64,000 nt of DNA, from contig NZ_CP014475.1 of assembly GCF_001583415.1 (NCBI RefSeq), positions 3,410,001-3,474,000 of the forward strand, read 5' to 3'. Source of the DNA: Mycolicibacterium phlei. Lineage in GTDB: Bacteria > Actinomycetota > Actinomycetes > Mycobacteriales > Mycobacteriaceae. A program made the translations under genes and the position numbers. Under the pieces are notes generated by a model, which was given only the letters and a program-made list of their open reading frames with translations, was not told the origin of the DNA and made no database searches. Numbering within the stretch: position 1 is the stretch's first letter; each line of letters opens with the position of its first letter. Shown piece by piece: positions 26,646 to 38,414 of this stretch.

Positions 26646-27070
26646 GCCCGTCGCCCCGCGGCCTTGGACTTCGGCTGCACCAGCCGTGTCCCGATCCAGT
26701 CACCGAGGTTGGCCGACGAGGTCTGCATCAGACCCGCCGTCGGCGCCGACTCGGCGATCTCGGCGGGCTGCACGTGCCCGGGCTTGCCGGTCTTCGGCGT
26801 GATCACCCAGATCACCCCGTCCTCGGCCAGCGGCCCGATCGCGCCGATCAGCGCGTCGACCAGGTCGCCGTCGTCGTCGCGCCACCACAGCAGCACGACG
26901 TCGACCACCTCATCGGCGTCCTCGTCGAGCAACTCGCTACCGCACGCCTCCTCGATGTCGGCTCGGATGTCGTCGTCGACGTCTTCGTCCCAGCCCAGTT
27001 CCTGCACAACCTGATCTTTTTGGATGCCCAGTCTGCGGGCGTAGTTCGGGGCGTCACCCGCCGCGACCAC
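26642..27070 (-). CDS. DUF3052 family protein (Rv2239c-type)
   Basis: A 142-residue acidic cytoplasmic protein of unknown function, conserved in actinobacteria. [36 protein letters not shown] is split between a helical acidic segment and the core beta strand, and [16 protein letters not shown] is the family's most conserved stretch. A strong AAGGAGGA ribosome site precedes the GTG at 27070. It is always close to ahpE and aceE in mycobacteria and is coupled to ahpE by a 4-nt overlap, so a role in redox or central carbon control can be suspected but not shown. Confidence 0.9.
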   Translation of the reverse strand: MVAAGDAPNYARRLGIQKDQVVQELGWDEDVDDDIRADIEEACGSELLDEDADEVVDVVLLWWRDDDGDLVDALIGAIGPLAEDGVIWVITPKTGKPGHVQPAEIAESAPTAGLMQTSSANLGDWIGTRLVQPKSKAAGRRA

Positions 27071-27196
27071 GGTCAGTCCTCCTTCAGCCGGCTCGGGCGC
27101 ACGGTGCGCTCGGTTGTCTGCGCCCTATCGTCGCACGACGAATGCCGGTACACGTGCACGGCGGGCAGGTTGCGGTCCATCGGTTCAGTTATCCGT

Positions 27197-27772
27197 TCAG
27201 TAGGCGGCATCGCAGAGATCCAGTGCGGTGGTCTTGGAATCGTTGAGTCGGGTGATCGCGGCGTTGAACTCGTCGGGCCCGTAGTTGCCCTCGATGGCGT
27301 TCGCCACGCCCCGCGCGGCGTCCACCCAGGCGTGCATGGCGTCGCGCAGTTCCGGCGACAGCGGATCGGAGATGCTGCGGGCCACCGCGTCGGCGCTGTG
27401 GTTGAGCGCGTCCACCGCGGGCCCGGCCTTGACGTCGACGTCAGCGGCGCTGTCGTTGAACGCGTCGACATAGGCGTTGACCGCGGTAATCGCCTCCACG
27501 CTGCTGGAACTGAGGGTCTCGCACGACGAGTGGATGGCCTCTTTGGCGATCGAGGATTGGCGCTCGGATTCGCGCGACCGGGAGCTGGAGATCGACTCCT
27601 CGATCGACGCCGACACCGAGGCCCGGTACACCGGCGCCTCACCGGGAGCGACGCTGGCGGTGCCGTCGGTGACGTTGCTGCAGCCGACGATGACCATCGC
27701 GGCGGTGGCCAGTGCACCGACCACCAGTGCGCCGATCCGCAGCCGCTTTCGCACCAGCGCACCCGTCACCAC
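27197..27772 (-). CDS. Putative lipoprotein (Rv2240c-type)
   Basis: A 191-residue exported protein of unknown function. The N-terminus has basic residues (VRKRLR), a hydrophobic stretch and a lipobox VIVGC with the candidate lipidated Cys at about 31. The mature part is helical and Ser/Ala-rich, with a Ser/Arg run (about 56-75) and two further Cys. It lies between DUF3052 and aceE, as Rv2240c does, and is transcribed away from aceE. The start may be GTG or ATG within a few codons of 27772. Confidence 0.75.
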   Translation of the reverse strand: MVTGALVRKRLRIGALVVGALATAAMVIVGCSNVTDGTASVAPGEAPVYRASVSASIEESISSSRSRESERQSSIAKEAIHSSCETLSSSSVEAITAVNAYVDAFNDSAADVDVKAGPAVDALNHSADAVARSISDPLSPELRDAMHAWVDAARGVANAIEGNYGPDEFNAAITRLNDSKTTALDLCDAAY

Positions 27773-27940
27773 GGTCTGCAGACGTTACCGGGTCGACCAA
27801 CTCCGATCATCCGGTCGTTCCCAACTAGTGCGGTTAGGGCAGGATTGGACAAGGATGAAATCCGCCGTTTCACCCGTGCGGGCAGAAAACATCTGCACCG
27901 GCCCGGGGAGCCCGAAAAACCGCATAACAAGGAGCGGAAG

Positions 27941-30727
<2,787 letters not shown>

Positions 30728-30731
30728 CGGT

Positions 30732-30774
30732 TTCGGTGTAGTTGGTGGCGGTCAGCGCCACTAGCTACACCGAA
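30732..30774. terminator. Stem-loop between aceE and mabR
   Basis: The arms TTCGGTGTAG (30732-30741) and CTACACCGAA (30765-30774) pair perfectly, and the pairing continues inward for about nine more bases with two mismatches, leaving a short loop. It begins 5 bp after the aceE stop and lacks a T-tract, as many mycobacterial terminators do. It ends only 20 bp before mabR, so a regulatory role is also possible. Confidence 0.6.
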
Positions 30775-30793
30775 CTCACCGTAGCCTTTATGG

Positions 30794-32095
30794 ATGCCCG
30801 ACAATCGGTACATCCCGCCGAAGTCGACGGTCGAGGTGCTGGGCTCCGTCCCGGACTCGGTGCTGAGCCGGTTGCAGCAGTACTCCGGCCGGCTGGCCAC
30901 CGAGGCGGTGCGGGTTCTCGAGCAGCGGCTGCCGTTCTTCGCCGACCTGGAGGCCTCGCAGCGCTCCAGCGTGCAGCTGGTCGTGCAGACCGCCGTCAAC
31001 AACTTCGTCGAGTGGATGCGCGACCCGCAGAGCAACGTCGGCTACACCACCGAGGCCTTCGAGGTGGTGCCACAGGATCTGCGCAGGCGCATCGCGTTGC
31101 GCCAGTCGGTGGAGATGGTGCGCACCACGATGGAGTACTTCGAGGAAGTGGTGCCGCTGCTGGCCCGCGACGAGAAGCAGCTGACCGCGCTGACGGCAGG
31201 CATCCTGCGCTACAGCCGGGACCTGGCGTTCGCCGCCGCCACCGCCTACGCCGACCAGGCCGAGGCCCGCGGCGCGTGGGACACCCGGATGGAGGCCAAC
31301 GTCGTCGACGCCGTCGTGCGCGGTGACGTCGGACCGGAGCTGCAGTCCCAGGCCGCCGCGCTGAACTGGGACGCCACCGCGCCGGCGACCGTCATCGTCG
31401 GCCTCCCCCAGCCCGACCGCACCGACCTGGCCGCCGACGACATCCACGACGTCGTCAAGCGCAACGGCCGCGCGGCGCTGTCCGACATCCACGGCACCTG
31501 GCTGGTCGCGATCGTCTCCGGCGCGCTGTCGCCGACCGACCGGTTCCTCAAGGAGATGCTGACGGTGTTCGCCGACGGGCCCGTCGTCGTCGGCCCCACC
31601 GCGCCCACGCTGGCCTCAGCACACCTGAGCGCCAGCGAGGCCATCGCGGGGATGAACGCGGTCGCCGGCTGGCCCGGGGCACCGCGCCCGGTGGCGGCCC
31701 GTGAGCTGCTGCCCGAACGCGCCCTGCTCGGTGACGCTACCGCGATCGCGGCCCTGGAGACCGAGGTGATGCGGCCGCTGGCCGACGCCGGTCCGGCGCT
31801 GACCGAAACCCTGGACGCCTACCTGGACTCCGGCGGTGCGATCGAGGCGTGCGCACGTCAATTGTTCGTTCATCCAAATACGGTCCGCTACCGGCTCCGC
31901 CGGATCGCCGACTTCACCGGCCGCGATCCGACGGTTCCGCGGGATGCGTACGTGCTGCGAGTGGCCTCCACCGTCGGACGGCTCGGACGGCACGCGTACC
32001 AGAACAGCACAGCAAACCCGGCTTCCACCACGCGTTCCGTGACGCGTCCCACATTCCTGGGAGCCCAACAGGGGCAGGCGGAGATAAAGGGCTGA
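30794..32095 (+). CDS. mabR: PucR-family regulator of FAS-II genes, MabR
   Basis: A 433-residue transcription factor. The C-terminal PucR helix-turn-helix is clear: SGGAIEACARQLFVHPNTVRYRLRRI at about residues 350-375. The N-terminal two thirds form a GGDEF-like/regulatory region (CdaR-type). In M. tuberculosis and M. smegmatis the gene in this position (Rv2242) encodes MabR, which binds the fasII promoter and responds to long acyl-CoA. It lies directly before fabD with a 112-bp gap containing a TTTTGT/ACAAAA dyad. The tail after residue 400 is low in complexity and probably disordered. Confidence 0.92.
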   Translation: MPDNRYIPPKSTVEVLGSVPDSVLSRLQQYSGRLATEAVRVLEQRLPFFADLEASQRSSVQLVVQTAVNNFVEWMRDPQSNVGYTTEAFEVVPQDLRRRIALRQSVEMVRTTMEYFEEVVPLLARDEKQLTALTAGILRYSRDLAFAAATAYADQAEARGAWDTRMEANVVDAVVRGDVGPELQSQAAALNWDATAPATVIVGLPQPDRTDLAADDIHDVVKRNGRAALSDIHGTWLVAIVSGALSPTDRFLKEMLTVFADGPVVVGPTAPTLASAHLSASEAIAGMNAVAGWPGAPRPVAARELLPERALLGDATAIAALETEVMRPLADAGPALTETLDAYLDSGGAIEACARQLFVHPNTVRYRLRRIADFTGRDPTVPRDAYVLRVASTVGRLGRHAYQNSTANPASTTRSVTRPTFLGAQQGQAEIKG

Positions 32096-32121
32096 TCTCA
32101 GTAGCGTCGCATCACAGGCTG

Positions 32122-32142
32122 TTTTGTGGGGTATCTACAAAA
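32122..32142. promoter_or_regulatory. Inverted repeat in the fabD promoter, likely MabR operator
   Basis: TTTTGT and ACAAAA face each other across a 9-bp spacer between mabR and fabD. MabR is known to bind the fasII promoter; this is the only strong dyad there. Its centre is about 75 bp before the fabD start. Confidence 0.65.
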
Positions 32143-32157
32143 ACATAAGACGAGGTT

Positions 32158-32163
32158 CATAAT
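32158..32163 (+). promoter_or_regulatory. Candidate -10 element of the FAS-II operon
   Basis: CATAAT lies 16 bp downstream of the MabR-type dyad and 44 bp before the fabD start. The -35 would overlap the dyad's right arm, which suits control by a bound regulator. No strong -35 consensus is seen. Confidence 0.4.
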
Positions 32164-32207
32164 CTCTTACACCGCACAGAACCGTCTTCACAGTGTTTTC
32201 TTAATTC

Positions 32208-33131
32208 GTGCCTCAGAGAGACGTGCTCGCGCTTCTTGCGCCCGGACAGGGTTCCCAAACCCCCGGCATGCTCACCGCTTGGTTGGAGCTGCCCGGTGCT
32301 GCTGAGCGGATCGCGGCGTGGTCCGAGATCAGCGGTCTGGACCTGGCCACCCTCGGCACCACCGCGACCGCCGAGGAGATCACCGACACCGCGGTGACCC
32401 AGCCCCTCGTCGTGGCCGCCACGCTGCTGGCCTACGAGGAGCTGAGCCGCCGCGGCACCATCGCCGGCAAGGACACCGTCGTCGCCGGCCACTCGGTCGG
32501 CGAGATCGCCGCCTACGCGATCGCCGGGGTCATCTCCGCCGACGACGCGGTCAAGCTGGCCGCCACCCGCGGTGCCGAGATGGCCAAGGCCTGCGCGGTC
32601 GAGCCCACCGGCATGGCCGCCGTGCTCGGCGGCGAGGAGGCCGATGTGCTGGCCCGCCTCGAGGAGCTGGACCTGATCCCGGCCAATCGCAACGCCGTGG
32701 GCCAGATCGTCGCCGCCGGCGCGGTCTCCGCGCTTGACAAGCTCGTCGAGAATCCGCCGGAGAAGGCGCGGGTGCGTAAGCTGGCCACCGCGGGCGCCTT
32801 CCACACCCACTACATGGCCTCGGCCCTGGACGGGTACGCCGCCGCGGCGGAGGGTGTGGCGACCGCCGAGCCGACGACGACACTGCTGTCGAACGTCGAC
32901 GGGAAGCCGGTCGAGTCAGCGGCCGACGCGATGAGCAAGCTGGTCGCCCAGATGACCAAGCCCGTGCGCTGGGATCTGTGCAACCAGACCATGCGCGACC
33001 TCAACGTCACCGCGATCGTCGAGTTCCCGCCCGCCGGGACCCTGGCCGGCATCGCCAAACGTGAACTTCGGGGGGTGCCGACGCACGCCGTCAAGTCCCC
33101 CGCTGATCTGGACAAGCTCGCCGAGCTGTAG
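32208..33131 (+). CDS. fabD: Malonyl-CoA:ACP transacylase
   Basis: A 307-residue acyltransferase that loads malonate from CoA onto AcpM for FAS-II elongation. The active-site GHSVGE has Ser96, GQGSQTPGM is the N-terminal loop, and the catalytic His lies in GAFHTHYM near residue 200. GTG start at 32208 as in the M. tuberculosis gene. First gene of the operon fabD-acpM-kasA-kasB-accD6, with a 112-bp promoter region upstream carrying the MabR-type operator. The whole operon is intact and in the standard order. Confidence 0.97.
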   Translation: MPQRDVLALLAPGQGSQTPGMLTAWLELPGAAERIAAWSEISGLDLATLGTTATAEEITDTAVTQPLVVAATLLAYEELSRRGTIAGKDTVVAGHSVGEIAAYAIAGVISADDAVKLAATRGAEMAKACAVEPTGMAAVLGGEEADVLARLEELDLIPANRNAVGQIVAAGAVSALDKLVENPPEKARVRKLATAGAFHTHYMASALDGYAAAAEGVATAEPTTTLLSNVDGKPVESAADAMSKLVAQMTKPVRWDLCNQTMRDLNVTAIVEFPPAGTLAGIAKRELRGVPTHAVKSPADLDKLAEL

Positions 33132-33203
33132 CGCCAGAGACAACCGCATAACCGAACGTCAGTTTCAGTTTCACCAGGTAACACCCGATAAGAAGGAGCC
33201 ACC

Positions 33204-33506
33204 GTGCCCGCCACTCAGGAAGAAATCATCGCCGGTCTCGCCGAGATCATCGAAGAGGTCACCGGTATCGAGCCGTCCGAGGTCACCCCGGAGAAGAGCT
33301 TCGTCGACGACCTGGACATCGACTCGCTGTCGATGGTTGAGATCGCCGTGCAGACCGAGGACAAGTACGGCGTGAAGATCCCCGACGAGGACCTGGCCGG
33401 TCTGCGCACCGTCGGTGACGTCGTCGCCTACATCCAGAAGCTCGAGGAAGAGAACCCCGAGGCCGCCGCGGCCATCCGCGCGCAGATTGAAGCCGACCGG
33501 GCATGA
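33204..33506 (+). CDS. acpM: Meromycolate extension acyl carrier protein
   Basis: A 100-residue acyl carrier protein. The 4'-phosphopantetheine site is Ser41 in [12 protein letters not shown]. It is longer than a typical ACP (about 80 residues) owing to the Ala/Glu-rich C-terminal extension after residue 80, a known feature of mycobacterial AcpM. A strong AAGGAG site precedes the GTG at 33204. The stop overlaps the ATG of kasA (ATGA), ensuring coupled translation. It carries the growing chain between FabD, KasA/KasB and the FAS-II reductases and dehydratases. Confidence 0.97.
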   Translation: MPATQEEIIAGLAEIIEEVTGIEPSEVTPEKSFVDDLDIDSLSMVEIAVQTEDKYGVKIPDEDLAGLRTVGDVVAYIQKLEEENPEAAAAIRAQIEADRA

Positions 33507-34753
33507 GTCGTCCTTCCACTGCTAACGGTGGGTTCCCCAGCGTCGTCGTGACCGCCGTCACGGCGACCACGTCGATCGCGGCGGATATCGAGAGCACGTG
33601 GAAGGGGCTGCTGGCCGGCGAGAGCGGCATCCGCGTCCTCGAAGACGAGTTCGTCACGAAGTGGGATCTGCCTGTCCGCATCGGCGGCCATCTGGTCGAC
33701 AAGATCGACGACCACATGACGCGGCTGGACATGCGCCGGATGTCCTACGTCCAGCGCATGTCCAAGTACCTCTCGGCTCAGCTGTGGGAGACCGCGGGTA
33801 GCCCGGAGGTCGACCCGGACCGCTTCGCGGTGGTCATCGGCACCGGTCTGGGTGGCGGCGAGAAGATCGTCGAGACCTACGACGCGATGAACGAGGGTGG
33901 GCCCCGCAAGGTGTCCCCGCTCGCGGTGCAGATGATCATGCCGAACGGTGCGGCCGCGGTCGCCGGTCTGCAGCTGGGCGCCCGCGCCGGGGTCATCACC
34001 CCGGTGTCGGCGTGCTCGTCGGGTTCGGAGGCCATCGCGCACGCGTGGCGTCAGATCGTCATGGGTGACGCCGACATCGTCGTCTGCGGCGGTGTCGAGG
34101 GCGGTATCGAGGCGCTGCCGATCGCGGCGTTCTCGATGATGCGCGCGATGTCGACCCGCAACGACGATCCGGCCGCCGCCTCGCGTCCGTTCGACAAGGA
34201 CCGGGACGGCTTCGTGTTCGGCGAGGCCGGTGCGCTGATGGTCATCGAGACCGAGGAGCACGCCAAGGCCCGTGGCGCCAAGCCGCTGGCCCGGCTGATG
34301 GGTGCCGGCATCACCTCCGACGCGTTCCACATGGTGGCCCCGGCCTCCGACGGTGCGCGTGCGGGTGCCGCGATGAAGCGGGCGATGGAGACCGCCGGCC
34401 TGGAGCCCAAGGACATCGACCACGTCAACGCCCATGCCACCTCGACCTCGATCGGTGACGTCGCCGAGGCGAACGCCATCCGCGTCGCGGGCGTGGAGCA
34501 TGCCGCGGTGTACGCGCCGAAGTCGGCCCTGGGCCACTCGATCGGCGCGGTCGGTGCGCTGGAGTCCATCCTGACCGTGCTGACGCTTCGTGACGGGGTC
34601 ATCCCGCCGACGCTGAACTACGAGACGCCGGACCCGGAGATCGATCTCGATGTGGTTGCAGGCGAGCCTCGTTACGGCGACTACAAGTACGCCATCAACA
34701 ACTCGTTCGGCTTCGGTGGACACAACGTCGCCCTGGCCTTTGGGCGCTACTGA
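33503..34753 (+). CDS. kasA: Beta-ketoacyl-ACP synthase KasA
   Basis: A 416-residue condensing enzyme of FAS-II, the same length as M. tuberculosis KasA. The catalytic triad is Cys171 ([12 protein letters not shown]), His311 (VNAHATSTS) and His345 ([12 protein letters not shown]). It extends acyl-AcpM by two carbons to moderate meromycolate lengths. Its ATG overlaps the acpM stop. The related kasB follows after 23 bp; the two share most motifs, including [14 protein letters not shown], and arose by duplication. Confidence 0.97.
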   Translation: MSRPSTANGGFPSVVVTAVTATTSIAADIESTWKGLLAGESGIRVLEDEFVTKWDLPVRIGGHLVDKIDDHMTRLDMRRMSYVQRMSKYLSAQLWETAGSPEVDPDRFAVVIGTGLGGGEKIVETYDAMNEGGPRKVSPLAVQMIMPNGAAAVAGLQLGARAGVITPVSACSSGSEAIAHAWRQIVMGDADIVVCGGVEGGIEALPIAAFSMMRAMSTRNDDPAAASRPFDKDRDGFVFGEAGALMVIETEEHAKARGAKPLARLMGAGITSDAFHMVAPASDGARAGAAMKRAMETAGLEPKDIDHVNAHATSTSIGDVAEANAIRVAGVEHAAVYAPKSALGHSIGAVGALESILTVLTLRDGVIPPTLNYETPDPEIDLDVVAGEPRYGDYKYAINNSFGFGGHNVALAFGRY

Positions 34754-34776
34754 GCGAGAGGAAGTTCCGAGCAGTA

Positions 34777-36039
34777 ATGACAGGGTTGACGCGGTTATCA
34801 ACGGGGAACGGCTTCCCCAATGTCGTCGTCACCGGCATTGCCATGACGACGGCGCTGGCGACCAGCGCTGACGAAACCTGGAAGAAGCTGCTAGACGGCC
34901 AGAGCGGCATCCGCAAACTCGAGGATCCGTTCGTCGAGGAGTATGACCTGCCGGTGCGAATCGGCGGTCATCTCCTCGAGGACTTCGAGAACGAGTTGAC
35001 GCGGGTCGAACTGCGTCGGCTGTCGTACCTGCAGAGGATGTCAACGGTCCTGGGCCGCCGGGTCTGGGAGAACGCCGGCTCCCCCGAGGTGGATCCCCGC
35101 CGCCTGATGGTCTCCATCGGTACCGGCATGGGCTCCACCGAGGAGCTGGTGTTCAGTTACGACGCCATGCGCGCCAAGGGTCTGCGCGCGGTGTCGCCGT
35201 TGGCGGTGCAGATGTACATGCCCAACGCCGCGGCCGCCGCGGTGGGCCTGGAGCGTCAGGCCCGCGCCGGGGTGATGACCCCGGTGTCGGCCTGCGCGTC
35301 GGGTTCGGAGGGCATCGCGCACGCGTGGCGCAACATCGTGCTCGGCGAGGCCGACATCGCCATCTGTGGTGGGGTGGAGACCAAGATCGAGGCGGTGCCG
35401 ATCGCGGGCTTCGCGCAGATGCGAATCGTGTTGTCCACCACCAACGATGACCCGGCCGGTGCGTGCCGCCCGTTCGACAAGGACCGCAACGGGTTCGTGT
35501 TCGGCGAGGCGGGCGCGCTGATGGTCATCGAGACCGAGGAGCACGCCAAGGCGCGTGGCGCCAACATCCTGGCCCGCCTGATGGGGGCCAGCATCACCTC
35601 GGACGGCTACCACATCGTGGCGCCGGACCCCAACGGCGAGCAGGCCGGCTACGCGATGACGCGGGCGATCCAGCTGGCCGGGCTGCAACCCTCCGACATC
35701 GACCACGTCAACGCGCACGCCACCGGCACCAGCGTCGGCGACGTGGCGGAGGGCAAGGCCATCAACAATGCGATGAAGGGCCACAAGCCCGCCGTGTACG
35801 CGCCGAAGGCGGCCTTGGGCCACTCCGTCGGCGCGGTCGGCGCGGTGGAGTCCATCCTGACCGTGCTGGCGCTGCGTGACGGCATCATTCCGCCTACGCT
35901 GAACCTGCGAAACCTGGATCCGGAGATCGATCTGGATGTGGTCGCGGGTGAGCCTCGGTCGGGCAACTACCAGTACGCGATCAACAACTCGTTCGGATTC
36001 GGTGGGCACAACGTGGCGCTCGCCTTCGGTAAGTACTGA
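34777..36039 (+). CDS. kasB: Beta-ketoacyl-ACP synthase KasB
   Basis: A 420-residue FAS-II condensing enzyme that carries meromycolate chains to full length. The active-site Cys173 is in [12 protein letters not shown], with His in [11 protein letters not shown] and [11 protein letters not shown]. It lacks the longer N-terminal leader annotated in M. tuberculosis KasB (438 aa) but aligns from [34 protein letters not shown] stretch upstream could serve as ribosome site. It sits between kasA and accD6 in the expected order. Confidence 0.96.
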   Translation: MTGLTRLSTGNGFPNVVVTGIAMTTALATSADETWKKLLDGQSGIRKLEDPFVEEYDLPVRIGGHLLEDFENELTRVELRRLSYLQRMSTVLGRRVWENAGSPEVDPRRLMVSIGTGMGSTEELVFSYDAMRAKGLRAVSPLAVQMYMPNAAAAAVGLERQARAGVMTPVSACASGSEGIAHAWRNIVLGEADIAICGGVETKIEAVPIAGFAQMRIVLSTTNDDPAGACRPFDKDRNGFVFGEAGALMVIETEEHAKARGANILARLMGASITSDGYHIVAPDPNGEQAGYAMTRAIQLAGLQPSDIDHVNAHATGTSVGDVAEGKAINNAMKGHKPAVYAPKAALGHSVGAVGAVESILTVLALRDGIIPPTLNLRNLDPEIDLDVVAGEPRSGNYQYAINNSFGFGGHNVALAFGKY

Positions 36040-36076
36040 CTTCCCGCAGAAGTCCGGGCGCTACAGGAGGAACTAG

Positions 36077-37501
36077 ATGACGACCATGGCCCCCGAAACG
36101 GTTGGCGAATCGCTGGATCCCCGTGATCCGCTGCTGCGCCTGAGCACGTTCTTCGACGACGGCAGCGTCGAGCTGCTGCACGAGCGGGACCGCTCCGGCG
36201 TGCTCGCCGCCGCAGGCACCGTCAACGGTGTGCGCACCATCGCGTTCTGCACCGACGGCACCGTCATGGGTGGGGCCATGGGCGTGGAGGGCTGCGCGCA
36301 CATCGTCGACGCCTACGACCAGGCGATCGAGGAGCAGAGCCCGATCGTCGGCATCTGGCACTCCGGTGGCGCCCGCCTCGCCGAAGGCGTGCGGGCGCTG
36401 CACGCGGTGGGTCTGGTGTTCGAGGCCATGATCCGCGCGTCGGGATACATCCCGCAGATCTCGGTGGTCGTCGGCTTCGCCGCCGGCGGTGCCGCCTACG
36501 GGCCCGCGCTGACCGACGTCATCGTGATGGCGCCGGAGAGCCGGGTGTTCGTCACCGGCCCGGACGTGGTGCGCAGCGTCACCGGTGAGGACGTCGACAT
36601 GGCCTCGCTCGGCGGCCCCGACACCCACCACAAGAAGTCCGGTGTGTGCCACATCGTCGCCGACGACGAGCTCGACGCCTACGAGCGTGGTCGCCGTCTG
36701 GTCGGATTGTTCTGCCAGCAGGGCCATTTCGACCGCGCCAAGGCCGAGGCCGGGGACTCCGACCTGCACGCGCTGCTGCCGGAGTCGGCGCGCCGCGCCT
36801 ACGACGTGCACCCGATCATCGAGGCGCTGCTCGACGAGAACGTGCCGTTCGAGGAGTTCCAGGCCAAGTGGGCGCCGTCGATCGTGATCGGTCTGGGCCG
36901 GCTGGCGGGCCGCACCGTCGGCGTGATCGCCAACAACCCGCTGCGTCTGGGCGGCTGCCTGAACTCCGAAAGCGCCGAGAAGGCAGCGCGTTTCGTGCGG
37001 CTGTGCGACGCGTTCGGCATCCCGCTGGTCAACATCGTCGACGTGCCCGGCTACCTGCCCGGGGTGGACCAGGAGTGGGGCGGTGTGGTGCGTCGCGGCG
37101 CCAAGCTGCTGCACGCGTTCGGTGAGTGCTCGGTGCCGCGGGTGACGCTGGTGACCCGCAAGATCTACGGCGGCGCCTACATCGCGATGAACTCGCGGTC
37201 GCTGGGCGCGACGAAGGTCTACGCGTGGCCGGACGCCGAGGTCGCGGTGATGGGCGCCAAGGCCGCGGTCGGCATTCTGCACAAGAAGAAGCTGGCCGCC
37301 GTCGAGGATCCGGCCGAGCGGGAGAAGCTGCACGAGGAACTGGCGATCGAACACGAGAAGATCGCCGGCGGTGTGGATTCGGCGATCGAGATCGGTGTGG
37401 TCGACGAGAAGATCGACCCGTCGCACACCCGGTCCAAGCTGACCCAGGCGCTGGCCGAGGCCCCGGCTCGCCGCGGCCGCCACAAGAACATCCCGCTGTA
37501 A
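36077..37501 (+). CDS. accD6: Acyl-CoA carboxylase carboxyltransferase subunit AccD6
   Basis: A 474-residue beta subunit that, with a biotinylated AccA3-type subunit, makes malonyl-CoA for FAS-II. Both crotonase-like halves are present: the N-terminal GIWHSGGARLAEGVRALH, the AAGGAAYGPALTD oxyanion loop and the C-terminal VDVPGYLPGVDQEWGGVVRRGAKLL and GGAYIAMNSRSLGA. An AGGAGGA site precedes the ATG. It is the last gene of the operon, which ends at a 57-bp perfect hairpin (37519-37575). Confidence 0.96.
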   Translation: MTTMAPETVGESLDPRDPLLRLSTFFDDGSVELLHERDRSGVLAAAGTVNGVRTIAFCTDGTVMGGAMGVEGCAHIVDAYDQAIEEQSPIVGIWHSGGARLAEGVRALHAVGLVFEAMIRASGYIPQISVVVGFAAGGAAYGPALTDVIVMAPESRVFVTGPDVVRSVTGEDVDMASLGGPDTHHKKSGVCHIVADDELDAYERGRRLVGLFCQQGHFDRAKAEAGDSDLHALLPESARRAYDVHPIIEALLDENVPFEEFQAKWAPSIVIGLGRLAGRTVGVIANNPLRLGGCLNSESAEKAARFVRLCDAFGIPLVNIVDVPGYLPGVDQEWGGVVRRGAKLLHAFGECSVPRVTLVTRKIYGGAYIAMNSRSLGATKVYAWPDAEVAVMGAKAAVGILHKKKLAAVEDPAEREKLHEELAIEHEKIAGGVDSAIEIGVVDEKIDPSHTRSKLTQALAEAPARRGRHKNIPL

Positions 37502-37518
37502 GTCAGCGAGGCCCTTGC

Positions 37519-37575
37519 CGAAATAGCATTCCTGGTCGTCAAACCGCGCGCGGAACGACCAGGAATGCTATTTCG
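37519..37575. terminator. Perfect 21-bp hairpin between convergent accD6 and SDR genes
   Basis: Two 21-nt arms (37519-37539, beginning CGAAATAGCATTCC, and 37555-37575) are exact reverse complements around a 15-nt loop. Being between convergent stop codons it is a likely bidirectional terminator. The left arm recurs exactly at 60655-60675. Confidence 0.75.
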
Positions 37576-37579
37576 CGTT

Positions 37580-38329
37580 CTAGCGGGTGGTGTAGCCGCC
37601 GTTGGCGAAGATGGTCTGGCCGGTGATCCAATGCCCGTCGCCGACGAGAAACACCGCCAGCGGGGCGATATCGGTGATGTCGGTCAGACGATTGCCCATC
37701 GCCTGCGACTTGTGAAACTCGACGCGCTCGGGTGTCTCCTGCGGATAGAAGAAGGGCGTGTCCATCGGACCGGGCGCGATGTTGTTGACGCTGATGCCCC
37801 GGACCCCGAACTCCTTGGCCGCGGCGCGGGCGAAGTGCTCGACCGGGCTCTTCGATCCCGCGTACGTGGAGTAGCCGTCGGTGAAGGCCCCCAGCAGCGC
37901 GGTCAGGATCGTGATGACCGACCCGTTGTCGTTGAGGCGCCGGCCCGCCTGCTGCAGGAAGAAGTAGGCCGCCTTGGAGTTGATGTCGAACATCGAGTCA
38001 TATTCGGCCTCAGTGGTTTCGATGATCGGCTTGCGAAGCACCTTGCCGACGGTGTTGATCGCGATGTCCACTCCGCCGAACGCCTCGGCAGCCGTGTCGA
38101 AGAGTCGCTCGACGTTGGCGGGCACCGTCAGGTCCCCCTGCACCTTCACCGCCTTCACGCCCGCCGCCTGCGCGGCGGCCACGGTCCGGTCGGCCTCGGC
38201 CTCGGTGGCCGCGCTGTTGTAGTGCACGGCGACGTTGACGCCCTGCGACGCCAGCGTCGTGCTGATCAGGCCACCGAGGTTCTTGGCCCCGGCCGCCACG
38301 ACTGCGGATTTCCCATTCAACGTGTTCAT
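37580..38329 (-). CDS. Short-chain dehydrogenase/reductase
   Basis: A 249-residue SDR oxidoreductase. The nucleotide-binding turn is VVAAGAKNLGG rather than the usual TGxxxGIG, while DINSKAAYFF, the catalytic Tyr-Lys pair in YSTYAGSKSPVEH and NNIAPGPMDTPF are normal. The start MNTLNGKSAVV follows a TAGTGT hexamer at 7 nt, a leaderless pattern. It is divergent from a LysR-type gene, its probable regulator, and takes the place next to accD6 that Rv2248 holds in M. tuberculosis. The substrate is unknown. The end overlaps no gene and the hairpin terminator lies 5 bp away. Confidence 0.88.
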   Translation of the reverse strand: MNTLNGKSAVVAAGAKNLGGLISTTLASQGVNVAVHYNSAATEAEADRTVAAAQAAGVKAVKVQGDLTVPANVERLFDTAAEAFGGVDIAINTVGKVLRKPIIETTEAEYDSMFDINSKAAYFFLQQAGRRLNDNGSVITILTALLGAFTDGYSTYAGSKSPVEHFARAAAKEFGVRGISVNNIAPGPMDTPFFYPQETPERVEFHKSQAMGNRLTDITDIAPLAVFLVGDGHWITGQTIFANGGYTTR

Positions 38330-38386
38330 ACGACGGACACTAGTTTCGCAATTCACAGATGAAAAACACATTCTTGCGAGGTATTC

Positions 38387-38401
38387 ACAAGTACTACTTG
38401 T
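38387..38401. promoter_or_regulatory. Palindrome between SDR and LysR genes, likely LysR operator
   Basis: ACAAGTA-C-TACTTGT is a perfect 15-bp palindrome in the 85-bp divergent region, 14 bp from the LysR start. A TATAAG hexamer right after it may be the -10 for the regulator. LysR autoregulatory sites are usually located like this. Confidence 0.55.
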
Positions 38402-38414
38402 ATAAGCTGCGACC

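Noticed and set aside
26774..27940. N-terminal extension of aceE by about 389 codons
   Set aside because: The stretch is antisense to the DUF3052 and lipoprotein genes; similarity to AceE begins at TTG 27941, which has a ribosome site.
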